DNA of 64,000 nt from Picochlorum sp. 'celeri' (Eukaryota > Chlorophyta > Trebouxiophyceae): positions 806,001 to 870,000 of the forward strand of contig JAACMV010000002.1 in the NCBI GenBank assembly GCA_010909725.1, written 5' to 3'. Shown one piece after another: positions 11,074 through 21,041 of the stretch. The notes beneath the pieces were generated by a model, which made no database searches, was not told the DNA's origin, and saw nothing but the letters and a program-made list of their open reading frames with translations. Numbering within the stretch: the first letter of the stretch is position 1; each line of letters opens with the position of its first letter. Both the position numbers and the translations under genes were made by a program.

Positions 11074-11395
11074 GTCTGTTGCATGTCCCTCAGTGGGTAC
11101 CCACCAAACGCTTCTATAGAACGATAAGAGATTCCAGCTCACCCATTGCTAGTAATAATATTGGAAAGTTTAAAGTAAGCAGATACAATTGATATAGCAA
11201 CTGCAATAAGGATGAGAAAGCTCAAGAGACATGTCCACCTCTCCGTAAATAAACATTTGAAACAGTCAAAGGGTGTATCGCAGGTATCCAATTCGGGCCA
11301 TTCTGATAAAAAATCGTCATAATTATCACAAATACATTGATGCATACATAGAACCCTTGGAAATTTTGGGATTCTGAGGAAAACGAGGTATCGTC
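11074..11395. other. Divergent promoter region, SLC35F-like / VASt-DysF
   Basis: 322 bp between two outward-reading starts. The only coding-like content is the 68-aa minus-strand frame listed separately. Confidence 0.4.
11139..11345 (-). CDS. Possible 68-aa single-helix protein or 5' exon
   Basis: A frame from the ATG at 11345 has a Cys/Asp-rich start and one clear hydrophobic helix (LLSFLILIAVAISIVSA). It lies between the SLC35F-like start and the divergent VASt-DysF gene. It could be the first exon of SLC35F, but the only donor (GG|GTGAGC) and the compatible acceptor would leave a 29-nt intron, which is too short. It may be a chance frame in a promoter. Confidence 0.2.
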   Translation of the reverse strand: MHQCICDNYDDFLSEWPELDTCDTPFDCFKCLFTERWTCLLSFLILIAVAISIVSAYFKLSNIITSNG

Positions 11396-13267
11396 ATGGG
11401 GGGGAAACCCGTCTGGCCAGAAGGCGACGATGGCGTTCTTCTTACCGAGATTTTGATCGAAAAAAATATCCAAGATGTATTTATTATGATACATGGTGGA
11501 TTAACAGAGTATAGGAAGCATCTTGAGGACCTCTGCAAGCACGAGAACTTTTGCTTTTATGGGTGGAAAGCAAGTGAGGAAGAGCTGGAGTCTGCAGCGC
11601 CTTGTACCACTGTTGTGCAAAGTCTTTCTGAAGTGAAGCAAGGTATGGTGGCGAAAAAATCTTTCGATGCGCCTGGGGGTATGGGTCAAAAGTACAAGAC
11701 CGTTGAGAGGATGGCTCTTATGGAGTTGGATCCTGGTAAAAAGGTTTTGATTGAATCATGTGTGTCCACCAAGGCGCCGTATGGAGACAAGTTCAATGTT
11801 CTCTTAAGGCATTGTTTTGAGTCTCAGGATAAGAATCTAGTTCAAATGACGGTTCGATGCGTTATTGTATACCATGCCAAGATTAATGGGATGATCAAGG
11901 GCATGATTGAAAAGGGGAGCAAGGAAGGGATGCAGAAAAGTCAGGAGAAGGCGGCATTGGTGTTGAAGAAATTTGTTACGATTCGAAAGTCTACAAAAGA
12001 AGAGCCAGAGAAGAAGAAACCAGTGGTGCCGTTGATCATGAGGAATCATATGGAGGTGCTTTTTGGAAAGACACTCATTGCCAGGTTGGAGCCCTGGGCG
12101 TACCTTGCCCATGCGTTCTTGGAGCAGGTGCCATTCATGTCGTGCTTCACACCAACGAAAATCATGTTAGTCTGCTTAACGATGCTGTCGGTGTATATGA
12201 CGCATATATTGATTAGTATTCTAGGCACACTGAAAAAGGGATCTGAGAATCCAAGTGATCCCCTAGCAACGATACTGCATTCTTTTTTCAGCGTATTCTA
12301 TGTTCCGAAATGTACACACGAAGTCGTGTGTTCTTTTCTGCTACTCTATCTGATTAGATCTGTGTTAGGGCTCTTTGCAAAAGTCTTGCCCCAAACAGGA
12401 GCCTGCCAAGCCAATGCAGAAGAATGCTCCGTGTATGGTGTCAAGTATGATGGGTACAGGAAGGCAATGCAAAATGCCACACCGCAATATGTTGGAATTG
12501 ATGCTAGGTCTGAATTTGCTTTGGCTCAGATTGGAAAAGGGCTGGATTTTGTTGCAAAAGGGTTGAAGAAGAACCACAAGGTGCAACACAAGACAATAAA
12601 AAACTTGGGCAAAAAAGCAACAAAGGGGCATGTGTTGGGGAAAAAAGAGCACAAAACCAAATGTCACAAAGAAATGGCTGCAGAAATAATCGAGGAGCAT
12701 CCACCATCGAGCAGCCCCATAACAGACGAGGAACAGACAGACACCACTCCCCCACCTGAGGAATCCGATGTCGCCCTTGATCCAACAAAGTATACTCCAC
12801 CAGATCTACCACATAGTATAATGGAGGGAGCTGTGGTTGAGGAAGTTTTCGAGAACGAGCGACACCAGCCATTTAGAGGATTTGGAAGCACGTGGCCTGG
12901 CCACTTTCTTCCAACAGACAAGGTTCATAGGTGGACGGTACGGAAAGCCAATCCCTCAGGCATCTACAGCAGCCAGACAATGACGAAAGTCGTGCCTCAT
13001 TTGCCCCAAGGTTGGGTATGGATAGAACCAGCATGGTCGATTGACCTGTCAGGATTATCATCCCACTCCACAGATGATCAGGGCTGGTCCTATAGTCTCG
13101 ATTTCCCAAAATCCATCACATATCCTTTTCCTCCAGGGACAGGAAAAAAGAAAATGTCTGATTTTGTCCGAACACGTCGATGGCTGCGCACACGAATCGA
13201 AGCATCCAAGCTAGCAGATGCTTCTCCTTCTCATGCTGACGAGATTCAACCAGAGAATCATCGATAA
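11396..13267 (+). CDS. VASt-domain membrane protein with C-terminal peroxin/ferlin (DysF) domain
   Basis: Single exon, 623 aa. Residues about 10-195 look like a VASt (StART-like sterol/lipid-binding) domain: W57, the segment ending CVSTKAPYGDKFNVLLRHCF, and the terminal INGMIKGMIEKGSKEG helix. Two transmembrane segments follow (about 256-278 and 309-330), then a Lys-rich linker. A DysF-type domain (about 487-600) has the Trp spacing STWPGHFLPTDKVHRW, LPQGWVWIEPAWSID, GWSYSLDF and a final RTRRWLRTR. VASt proteins of the Lam/GRAMD1 group carry sterols between ER and other membranes; DysF occurs in peroxins and ferlins. No GRAM domain is present before the VASt part. I do not know this combination from a named protein. 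Confidence 0.75.
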   Translation: MGGKPVWPEGDDGVLLTEILIEKNIQDVFIMIHGGLTEYRKHLEDLCKHENFCFYGWKASEEELESAAPCTTVVQSLSEVKQGMVAKKSFDAPGGMGQKYKTVERMALMELDPGKKVLIESCVSTKAPYGDKFNVLLRHCFESQDKNLVQMTVRCVIVYHAKINGMIKGMIEKGSKEGMQKSQEKAALVLKKFVTIRKSTKEEPEKKKPVVPLIMRNHMEVLFGKTLIARLEPWAYLAHAFLEQVPFMSCFTPTKIMLVCLTMLSVYMTHILISILGTLKKGSENPSDPLATILHSFFSVFYVPKCTHEVVCSFLLLYLIRSVLGLFAKVLPQTGACQANAEECSVYGVKYDGYRKAMQNATPQYVGIDARSEFALAQIGKGLDFVAKGLKKNHKVQHKTIKNLGKKATKGHVLGKKEHKTKCHKEMAAEIIEEHPPSSSPITDEEQTDTTPPPEESDVALDPTKYTPPDLPHSIMEGAVVEEVFENERHQPFRGFGSTWPGHFLPTDKVHRWTVRKANPSGIYSSQTMTKVVPHLPQGWVWIEPAWSIDLSGLSSHSTDDQGWSYSLDFPKSITYPFPPGTGKKKMSDFVRTRRWLRTRIEASKLADASPSHADEIQPENHR

Positions 13268-13379
13268 GTACATGGAACATTTACATTGAACATTAAAAAG
13301 CACCCAAAGATAATATGTTGTACACTGAGAATAGTAATAAGATCTAGTCCGTGCGATGCAAAGAGTAAAACGTCTTCAT

Positions 13380-14239
13380 CTATTTGTCATCTTTCTTCAT
13401 ACCCTGATGAATGGTAGGATTCTGGTTATTATTGTCACCCAGATCATCGTCTTCATCCCTTGGCGAAATATCTCTGGACGATAACATGGCAAGCTGCTCA
13501 TCTAAAGCAGCGTTCGTCAAACTGCTTCGACCCGTCAATGGGGCACCACCCCTATTCAAATCCCCAAGGTTATCCAACAGTGGAATACCCTCTTCTGCTT
13601 CTCTTTGACTGGGACTCGCTTTTCCACCCGACTCTTTCTGCTCCGTCCACTTCTTTGCCTCCAATGCTTTGGAACTGAAATGCTCAATGCACGTCATCAG
13701 CATTACATTTTCCCTCTGCAATGCATCCACCGTCTCAGAAAGCTCTCTCATCCGAGCTTGCTTCTTCTGTCTGCTCCTTCTCGCTGCTTCTTTATTCCTC
13801 AATCTCCTACAATCATCATACATATATAATGAAATCAAAACGATGACCCACATGTCAAGCATACCCAACACAAATACCTACTTCAATGCCTTCTCCCGCT
13901 CTTTTGCTGGCAATGCCTCCAACAATGCCTTCTCATCCAGAGAGTCTGAATTCCCACCATCTTCCCCTCCTCCTTTTGCCGACTCTGATTTCTACACACC
14001 ACATAATCAACAATAGATACTCGTCATCTCACCAGAATCAACCCTCATCTATGAGAGCAGAATCAAATACAACTCAAAGAAGAAATAAATACAACACACA
14101 CCTTGCCCATCCCCAATCGCAATCGCTCTATATCCCCCTCCGCCTCCACCAACTTTTCCCTCGATAAAGTTAAAATCTTTTCCAATTGATCACGCTCTTC
14201 ATCCCCACCATACCCTTCTCCGTGTGCCAAATCTTCCAT
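13380..14239 (-). CDS. bZIP transcription factor (first of two in the window)
   Basis: Three exons, 14102-14239, 13882-13991 and 13380-13806 (224 aa); donors are GTGTGT and GTAGGT. The second intron splits the basic region, which is whole only after splicing: KRLRNKEAARRSRQKK, with the diagnostic N-x7-R spacing (Asn87, Arg95). A short zipper follows (LSETVDALQRENVMLMTCI). The N-terminal exon is itself helix-forming (RDQLEKILTLSREKLVEAE). The C-terminus is acidic and disordered. DNA target is unknown; AARRSR basic regions bind ACGT-core or related sites in plants. The start is the only ATG of exon 1 in frame. Confidence 0.88.
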
Positions 14240-14914
14240 CCCCAGATTGACGACAATCTAGCCGAGAAAACCCTTGTGATGTACCAGATACTCTCTATAC
14301 TAGACTGTGTATATTATTTTTAGTATTTTTATGGATGTAGAGCAGCAATCATCAGGCATCGCATAGAACATCCCATGTTGTCGAGGGCGCCCTTGCATAT
14401 ATATAGAGAGAGATCTCTCTGTATAGAGAATGGAATGCTCTTGTTCATTATTGTTGTTGCATATAGGATCTCATCAGTGTCGAACTGCTGGGTTAGTATT
14501 CCCATGCAAACAAACAAGGAATGAATACTCATGTATACGTTCGCATGCAATCAGATTACACAATATGGTCATGGTATTATTATGAGATGATTCTTGCACC
14601 AATGCTCGCAAGAGAAAGAAAGAAACATAAATAAAAACAGCTTGATATGAACAGCAGCACAGCAACATCCTTCTACTCGTCTTATGTACACGTTGTCTCT
14701 AGAACATACAGGAATACGAGAGAGACTGCATACATGTATTTTTTAAACCAAAGACAAGGCCACCGAGAGAATTCTGTGTTCGAACACAAGGGAAAAGAAA
14801 AGTAAAACAAATAGCAGCATGCTGTGTCACGTATGAACAATCTTGTTATTGAGAAGAAACAGGTAAAAAGAAAGAAACATGCGTGGAGCACCGAATCCTA
14901 TACTCGTGGCACTC
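14240..14914. other. Intergenic stretch, no gene seen
   Basis: 675 bp between the bZIP start and the 3' end of the secreted orphan. It contains a 14-nt perfect palindrome AGAGAGATCTCTCT at 14407-14420 inside a TA/GA-rich run. Nothing coding is supported. Confidence 0.5.
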
Positions 14915-15654
14915 TTACGTATGCATGTCTGAAGAAGGTTCTGGTGCAGGAGGTATCCCTACAATACCAGTGGTATTTGTGTCTCGCCCCGGCGATATTC
15001 CATCGCACGGTACACACACAATATCCATATAGAGTTCTGCAAAGACAACATATGGACATACATTCTCCCACTCGCACACACACCCCACAAGCTGATCTGG
15101 AGTTGAGCATCCCTGCCCATCACGGTAGGGTGTGATTGCCGTCCCAGGAGGAGCAAATGGGCTCAGTTCCTGGACCATGGATTTATTCTTCAACTTTAAG
15201 CAATTATCTGAGGATGTAGAACACGCGCAGTGTTCTGATAGGGTAAACACAACCTGTCTTGGACACAACTCTTGCAGTGACGTCACAGAACCAGACAGTA
15301 CATTGGCTATGACAACATCGTCTTCTGGAGGTATCGTTGGAAAGCCATCGTATTCATATCCTCCATCGTAAATTGGGTCATCATCACGTATGTATGTAGG
15401 GTAGTACGATCGCTGATCCACCTCCCTTGTCGTGTCAGAGAGTAAGGAACGTGCCACACCTGCCCGTCGAGGTTGATGATGAACCACACCATCCTCCTTC
15501 GGATACAGATCCCTCATAAACCTACTGATACTCACTGTAAGAATAAAAATACATGAAAAACTGAATGAAAAAGATAAGAAAGACGTGAGCAACCGTCGGT
15601 CAACGCACCCATGACAATGGCACACGTCACGAGGGAATACACCACCGTTTTCAT
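14915..15654 (-). CDS. Orphan signal-anchor or secreted protein with a Cys-containing C-terminal domain
   Basis: Two exons, 15609-15654 and 14915-15534 (221 aa); donor GTGCGT. The junction creates an N-terminal hydrophobic segment (TVVYSLVTCAIVMVSISRF), either a signal peptide or a type II anchor. The middle is Asp/Tyr-rich. The C-terminal half has about nine cysteines (LCPRQ, HCACS, DNCLK, GCSTPD, GCVCEW, VCPYV, VCVPC), suggesting disulfides in an extracellular or lumenal domain. I recognise no family. The reading frame holds across the intron, so the gene itself is likely real. Confidence 0.65.
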
Positions 15655-15735
15655 ACTAGTCTAGACATCATGTTGTCAATACATAGTTTTTTTATTAGAT
15701 CAGTATATCACATGTAAAATATTAGATGAAGAGAT

Positions 15736-15815
15736 CCATGACTGGATCGATCGATCCCTGGTCATGGTCGAATCGATCCTGACGAGGCCTCGACGATCGT
15801 TCGACACAGTCATGG
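15736..15815. repeat. Palindrome-rich segment between two minus-strand genes
   Basis: The 8-nt arms CCATGACT (15736-15743) and AGTCATGG (15808-15815) are inverted repeats enclosing a perfect palindrome GGATCGATCGATCC (15744-15757) and CGAGGCCTCG. It lies in the 204-bp gap after the Omp85 stop and upstream of the secreted-protein gene. Terminator, promoter or mobile remnant cannot be told apart. Confidence 0.5.
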
Positions 15816-15858
15816 CGGCATGTCTTTGGTATGATGAGCATGTGTACAATTACAATAA

Positions 15859-18123
15859 TCATCCATGGTTTCCGATACCAAGGTGGAATCGTCTATGTTT
15901 CATATCATTCATGGCGTATTCAAATCGGAGTGGGCCAATGGGGGTGTCTACTCTGACACCTGCTCCGATACCACCACCCTTGCCTGGCTTTTGTCTGCAG
16001 CCAGCGGGGTCGCCTGGGATGGTGGCTCCGCTGCCGAGGTCGGTTCCGTAGTCGGCAAAGACCGTGCCTCCGAGTGGGGCCACGATTGGGAATCTTATTT
16101 CTGCTGTTCCTGCGACGTAGTTTCGCGCTGATCCGACGCTGCCTTCACCATAGCCTCGGATGGAGTTTGTGCCTCCAAGAGGGAAGGATTCATAGGGCGG
16201 CAAGTCTCCCACAATGGCACCGCCCTTGGCTGATGCCCAGAATTTGAGTGGTCCCAGGCCAATACCCTTGTCTGCTCGCATGGAAAAGCGATTAAAGTTC
16301 AACCAGTCTCTGTGGAGAGGGAGGGCCTGTTCCATGGATGCCAAGAGCTCTGTGTCTCCCTTTGGGGCCCTGCAGAGAGGCAAGAGAAAAATACATGAGA
16401 CATGGCGCGCAGCTATACAAAAACATTGTAATACACTTATGGCAATGATATCGTACGTATATGCTATTCGTATGGATGTGAGTGCCATCGTATCACGGCC
16501 GTGTCCGCCGCGGTTGATGATGACTGGGCCTCCATACACATCATGCAGGATGGGGTCGTTGTGATCATTCAGACATTTTGCTCTCTGCCAATTCAAGCCA
16601 AGGCTTCCTTGCCATCCTACCCCGAGGGGTCTTCCATATTCTATACTTCCAAGCATTCGAGATACAAAGACGCCGTCCCTTTCAACGCCGGGGGACGATG
16701 AATCAACCGTGTCATCTGCTGCTCTGGCATGAATGGGGGCAACCCCCACCTTGGTGCTCTGCGCTAAAATTGTTCTGGACGTTCTGAACGCATCACCTCG
16801 AACCCATGGGTCTGTATGTGATATTCTGAATGTAGAATCAGCTTGGCCCACTTCAGCTGCTGCGGAGAGGCTCTGGCCGAGTCCAAAGAGGTTTCGCTGA
16901 GAATAGGACACTGTGCCCACAAAGCCAGGGAGGGATCCTTCGGCTGCACCTGCAGCAGAGATTCCCCCGCCTGCAGCTAATCCACCTGTTTTCTTTCTCT
17001 CTTTCACTTCCAACGTCAAATCAACGAGAGGATTTTCCACAGTCGATCCCTCAGCGGGTTGAGGCCGAATAGACACGTCTTCAAACAGGCCCATGGAGTA
17101 GACGGCTTCTACATCAGTCTTTGATTGTTTCAGACTATGCACCTGTCCAGGCCTCGTAGAAAGCTGCCGTAAAATAATATCAGGTTTTGTTTTGCCTTCT
17201 TCTCGGGACTCGCCAGTCTCTGGATCAATATACCGAAGGGATACTCGATTGACAGTCGCCTCCCCCACTTTGATCCGAGCAATATCATCAGATCCCATTT
17301 GCACATCAACCACCTGGCCCAACACACCATTCTTCTCATACCATGCATTCAAAGAAGACACAGCATTCCGCAAGGAATTCAAATTCAACACCTTTCCTCG
17401 CATCCCATCAAACCCATCCTGAATAACCTTTTGAGGAAGCCTTGTGGCCCCAGTCACCACAGTTCCCCTCAACTCTGGGTTTGGCGTCACTTCAATCGTC
17501 AGCTTGACCCCATCCCTCGTATCCTCAGCTTTTGGACGACAGGATGAGAAATATCCAGTCTCAAAAACCCGTCTTACATCATCCCGCACCTCATCAATTG
17601 TATATGCAAAATTGGGTTTTGTTTTCAATGCCTCCACCGCAGCTTGTTTCAACTCCCCATCAACCCCAGCAATATCAACCTACAGATATGTATGCTATGA
17701 ATACGTACCACCATCGTGATTATTATTATAGATGAGAGAGATGTCGTGCCATACCTCACTAATAACAATTCGCTCATCGTCAGTTGAATTTTCCTTCGTC
17801 TCAGACGCATTCTGCATGATGCTATCCATCAATAACCGACCATCTAATGATCTATCTTTAGAAGGCAGGACTGCCTTTTGATCATCCGTGGAGGAGGATA
17901 CAGAAGCCAGCAACAACCCGGAACAGTTGCTCAAACCATTCGGTGATTTCAGAAACGTCTCTGTACACTTCTCCACTGTATTAACAATGGTATGTACATG
18001 TGTTTGAACATGTTTAGCCAAGGATCTGGCCCAATCGCAGGGTATCTGTTTGTCGGATGTCTCTACAGCAGCAGAGGACACTTGCCTCCTCCGTCTTCGA
18101 AACCGACAGCCAGCAGAAATCAT
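15859..18123 (-). CDS. Omp85-family plastid outer-envelope protein (OEP80-like)
   Basis: Three exons, 17755-18123, 16457-17679 and 15859-16369 (700 aa). POTRA-like repeats fill the first half: IVISEVDIAGVDG is assembled by splicing, followed by a second unit (LRGTVVTGATRLP) and a third (VHSLKQSKTDVEAVYSMGLFEDVSI). The second half is a beta barrel with the L6 motif PLGGTNSIRGYGEG and a barrel-closing C-terminus (GPLRFEYAMNDM ... FHLGIG). Length is close to Arabidopsis OEP80. These proteins insert beta-barrel proteins into the chloroplast outer envelope. The N-terminus is Arg-rich. The second intron (16370-16456, 87 nt) is a multiple of three with no in-frame stop. The start lies only 41 nt after the stop of the upstream same-strand gene. 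Confidence 0.9.
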
Positions 18124-18164
18124 GAGAGTCGTAGTAACCTAAAAAAAGAAATAAGAAAATACTA

Positions 18165-19823
18165 TCAAGACAGATGATGGTTGAGGTCCTCGCTTTTCAA
18201 GAGGGCTGCTCTCAAAAGATCCAAATCCTGTGGAGTCAATGAGCGATCAATCTTGGCCAATTCTCTGTAAAAGGGGTCTTCGGAGAAGGACATACTCTGG
18301 ACATGGTTCTGGTCAGAGAATGATTTGTGTACCTGGATGGCAGCGGACTGAACATCGGCAATCTTGCTGGAATCCCAGTTGTGTTGAAGGCTTTCCAAGG
18401 ACTCTTTCAGTTTGGGGAGGAAGGCGTCAATGGACTGGTGTGAAATCTGTTCCTTACTCTCGAGCGCTTCTGGGCTCATCATGCTGAGTATGGCATCCGA
18501 GTCTGTCACGGATTGGGCAACGTGCTTTTTTGGATGCGATTGTCTGCGAATCTCTACTGGCATGGCATTCATGTGTGCCTGTTCCTTCCTCTTTTGCTGC
18601 TCAATCTTCTTTCTTGTGGCTTCATTTCTGGCCAGTGCTGCCTTGGTCATTCTTGGTGGGTGAGAAGGAGCTTTTAATGGGCTTGCAGCAGTTCGAGTCT
18701 TTGTATTGGAGACGAATGACTTGGTGGGGCTTGATGCTCTCGAGCTTGGAGCTGACACTGGTCCATGATGCGTTTTTGCCGTCTTTTCTGGGGAACATGG
18801 GGCACTGTTAATCTCACTAGGTCTTCTACCATGGTGAATGACATGATACTGTCTCGAAGGCCTCTGCGTAGTCACCAGGTCGGAGACTGCCAGTGCTGTC
18901 TTTTTGACCTCTTCATGCTCCTGCGCCACTGGGCATCGAGGTATTTTAGATGCCATCACGGGGGTATTCTCTGCATCACTCACTTCGGCTACCAATGATT
19001 CAAAGGACTCTTGTCGCACCAATGGCAGTGTAAGCGCTTCCTGCTCTTCCTCACGTTTTACTTCATACACTGGAGCAAGAGCTTCATACATGGGATCCTC
19101 CCGCACCACCACATCCATTGTCTTCTTCTTGGCCGTCGCATCGCTCATGTTCAGACTCGCACGAAGAGGTGCTACCTGGCTTTCAAGAGTCAATGTGGGT
19201 GGAATCATCCCCGCACTGGATGGACGTGGTCTTGGACTCGTCACTCGAGGTGGCGAGTACACGGATGGTGTATGAAAGCATGAAAGCAATCTTCTCAGAA
19301 TACCCTTCTTCTGATTGTTCTTTGGATATGGGATATCAAATCCAGGCTCATCCATTTCACAATGCATTGCCTTTCTCTTTGATGTCAAAAACGCTGGGCT
19401 CTCCATGATAATGGTGTGCTCTCTCTGGTGCTGTGATTCCATGGCCATCTCCATGTTTCGTGCCACAGATGCATCAACAATCCTACCAAATGTATCCTGG
19501 GATTCTTCCAGCGAAGAATCGTTATCCTCATGCTTTTGATGTTCCTGCTGGGAGACAGGTCTATATGCAGGAATAATACCCTCAGCAGGGGCAGCAGCGG
19601 TTGCCTCTGCCACAACATTCACAGCAGGTGCCTTGTCTTCCTCCATATTCTTGACAGGAGGAGGGGCCTGGGTCGGTCTCTTTGCCACACTGTCTTTATG
19701 AGTCTTCTTCACAGGTGACACCGCCACTTGGTGAATAATCTTTCGATGCTCTTCGCGGAGCTGCCTCTGATGCTCGTACGCTTCCTCGAGCTCTCTCTGC
19801 AACTGGACCGACTGCCGAGTCAT
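18165..19823 (-). CDS. Orphan 552-aa disordered/coiled-coil protein
   Basis: Single open exon from the ATG at 19823. It begins with a helical heptad-like segment (QLQRELEEAYEHQRQLREEHRKI) and then is mainly disordered, with Pro/Ser/Ala stretches, possible SP phosphosites (SPRPRPSSAG, SSPTKS) and a basic helix (RNEATRKKIEQQKRKEQ). No known domain is recognised. A 5' UTR intron is possible because a TTTTGTAG acceptor-like sequence lies just upstream. Its stop is 41 nt from the start of the next gene on the same strand. Real coding is likely given the length, but function is unknown. Confidence 0.65.
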   Translation of the reverse strand: MTRQSVQLQRELEEAYEHQRQLREEHRKIIHQVAVSPVKKTHKDSVAKRPTQAPPPVKNMEEDKAPAVNVVAEATAAAPAEGIIPAYRPVSQQEHQKHEDNDSSLEESQDTFGRIVDASVARNMEMAMESQHQREHTIIMESPAFLTSKRKAMHCEMDEPGFDIPYPKNNQKKGILRRLLSCFHTPSVYSPPRVTSPRPRPSSAGMIPPTLTLESQVAPLRASLNMSDATAKKKTMDVVVREDPMYEALAPVYEVKREEEQEALTLPLVRQESFESLVAEVSDAENTPVMASKIPRCPVAQEHEEVKKTALAVSDLVTTQRPSRQYHVIHHGRRPSEINSAPCSPEKTAKTHHGPVSAPSSRASSPTKSFVSNTKTRTAASPLKAPSHPPRMTKAALARNEATRKKIEQQKRKEQAHMNAMPVEIRRQSHPKKHVAQSVTDSDAILSMMSPEALESKEQISHQSIDAFLPKLKESLESLQHNWDSSKIADVQSAAIQVHKSFSDQNHVQSMSFSEDPFYRELAKIDRSLTPQDLDLLRAALLKSEDLNHHLS

Positions 19824-20274
19824 TGGTGATCGCTGCTACTCTCCTCTATTCTACAAAACACAACATGGGTTATATTTCATGATATATATAGTACTATATT
19901 GGACCAATACGAGCACGTGTCATGACAGGAGACCAACCTACACTGTGATGACTGTTGCGAGGTGGTTGATTCGATCTTCTAAGAATCTCTCGGATAGACG
20001 CGTGATTCTCCTCTATTCGTTACTCCTGAGATACCTTTGATAGTAATTATACATAGAAACAAGTGGGGAGGATATCGCAGATGAAGCATCACAAAGAGGT
20101 GGTGCTCGAGGCGCCTCAACCGTCTCGCTCGGGGATTTTTCGGCCATCCTATGGGTCAAAGTAATTCGGGAGTTTCCCGAATTCTGTGTCCAAAAGGCGA
20201 GAACAAACGCCCCTGTGTGCCCTTCAAACAAGGTATTACCTTTATATAGTAGAGTATATCAATAGAATAACACA
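19824..20274. other. Divergent region between the 552-aa orphan and RPL37
   Basis: 451 bp. A minus-strand frame starting MAEKSPSETVEAP (ATG at about 20147) ends at a GTATCT donor-like site, but no acceptor joins it in phase with the orphan gene. Otherwise nothing is seen. Confidence 0.35.
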
Positions 20275-20985
20275 ATGGGAAAGTGTGGAAAGGGAACTGG
20301 AAGTTTTGGTGCGTTATCAGAGACGAGTTTGTTTCGGCTGCTCGGGCAGCATTGGCGGCAGAGACTGGCAATGGGAAAGGTCACGGTCGGGTACAGAGAA
20401 GCAGACGATCCAATATGTAGAATTTATATTTTGAATGATGTATTGATTCTACAAGGAGGATGGGAAGGGGAGAAGATCACGTGGGGACTGTTGCGTCGCC
20501 GCAGTCTGAGCAGTTTTCTTCTGCCTCTCCTTCTTCTGTCGATTGCACGGTCAGAACGGTTGGTAGTAATAGTATTTTCTAAAAAAGGATACCTGCAATC
20601 ATCGTAGATGCCCGACTGTCTTCTTTTTCTTCCGTCTCTTGTTTCCCTCAGTGCTTGCTTGGACATCACATGTATCATGAATGAATAACACAGCGTGTAT
20701 ATGTGCCATCGACTGACTGTATTACTGTGTTACAATGTAGGTCTTCGCCATATCAAATCTCACACAATCTGCAGAAGATGTGGAAAGAGATCCTTCCATA
20801 AGCAAAAGACCACATGTGCATCCTGTGGATACCCAGCATCAAAGATCAGAAAGTATAACTGGAGTGTTAAGGCTATTCGTAGAAAGACAACAGGTACTGG
20901 ACGTATGAGATATTTGAAGGTTGTGCAGCGCCGTGCTAAGAATGGTTTCCTCTCTGGACAAGCCCCAAAGAATAGCTCTAGTTAA
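20275..20985 (+). CDS. Ribosomal protein eL37 (L37e)
   Basis: Two exons, 20275-20308 and 20741-20985 (92 aa). The 432-nt intron (GTGCGT ... TGTAG) falls after codon 11, inside the conserved GTGSFG start, and splicing restores [17 protein letters not shown]. The zinc ribbon is intact (CRRC ... CASC), as is the rRNA-binding [24 protein letters not shown]. It is a structural protein of the cytosolic 60S subunit. The N-terminus is a few residues longer than the usual MTKGTxSFG. A TGTAA motif lies at 20999-21003. Confidence 0.97.
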
Positions 20986-21041
20986 TTGATTGACTTCTTG
21001 TAATAGTACACAGCCCTCCTCCGTACTTTTTGTTTTACTAT

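Noticed and set aside
11110..11150. 29-nt intron linking the 68-aa frame to the SLC35F-like gene
   Set aside because: Phase fits, but the length is below the 50-nt minimum seen elsewhere in the window.
20110..20150. MAEKSPSE... frame as first exon of the 552-aa orphan
   Set aside because: Its donor is phase 2 and every acceptor near the orphan start needs phase 0 or passes an in-frame stop.
20435..20509. Box C/D snoRNA in the RPL37 intron (ATGATGT ... CTGA)
   Set aside because: No terminal stem pairs next to the boxes.
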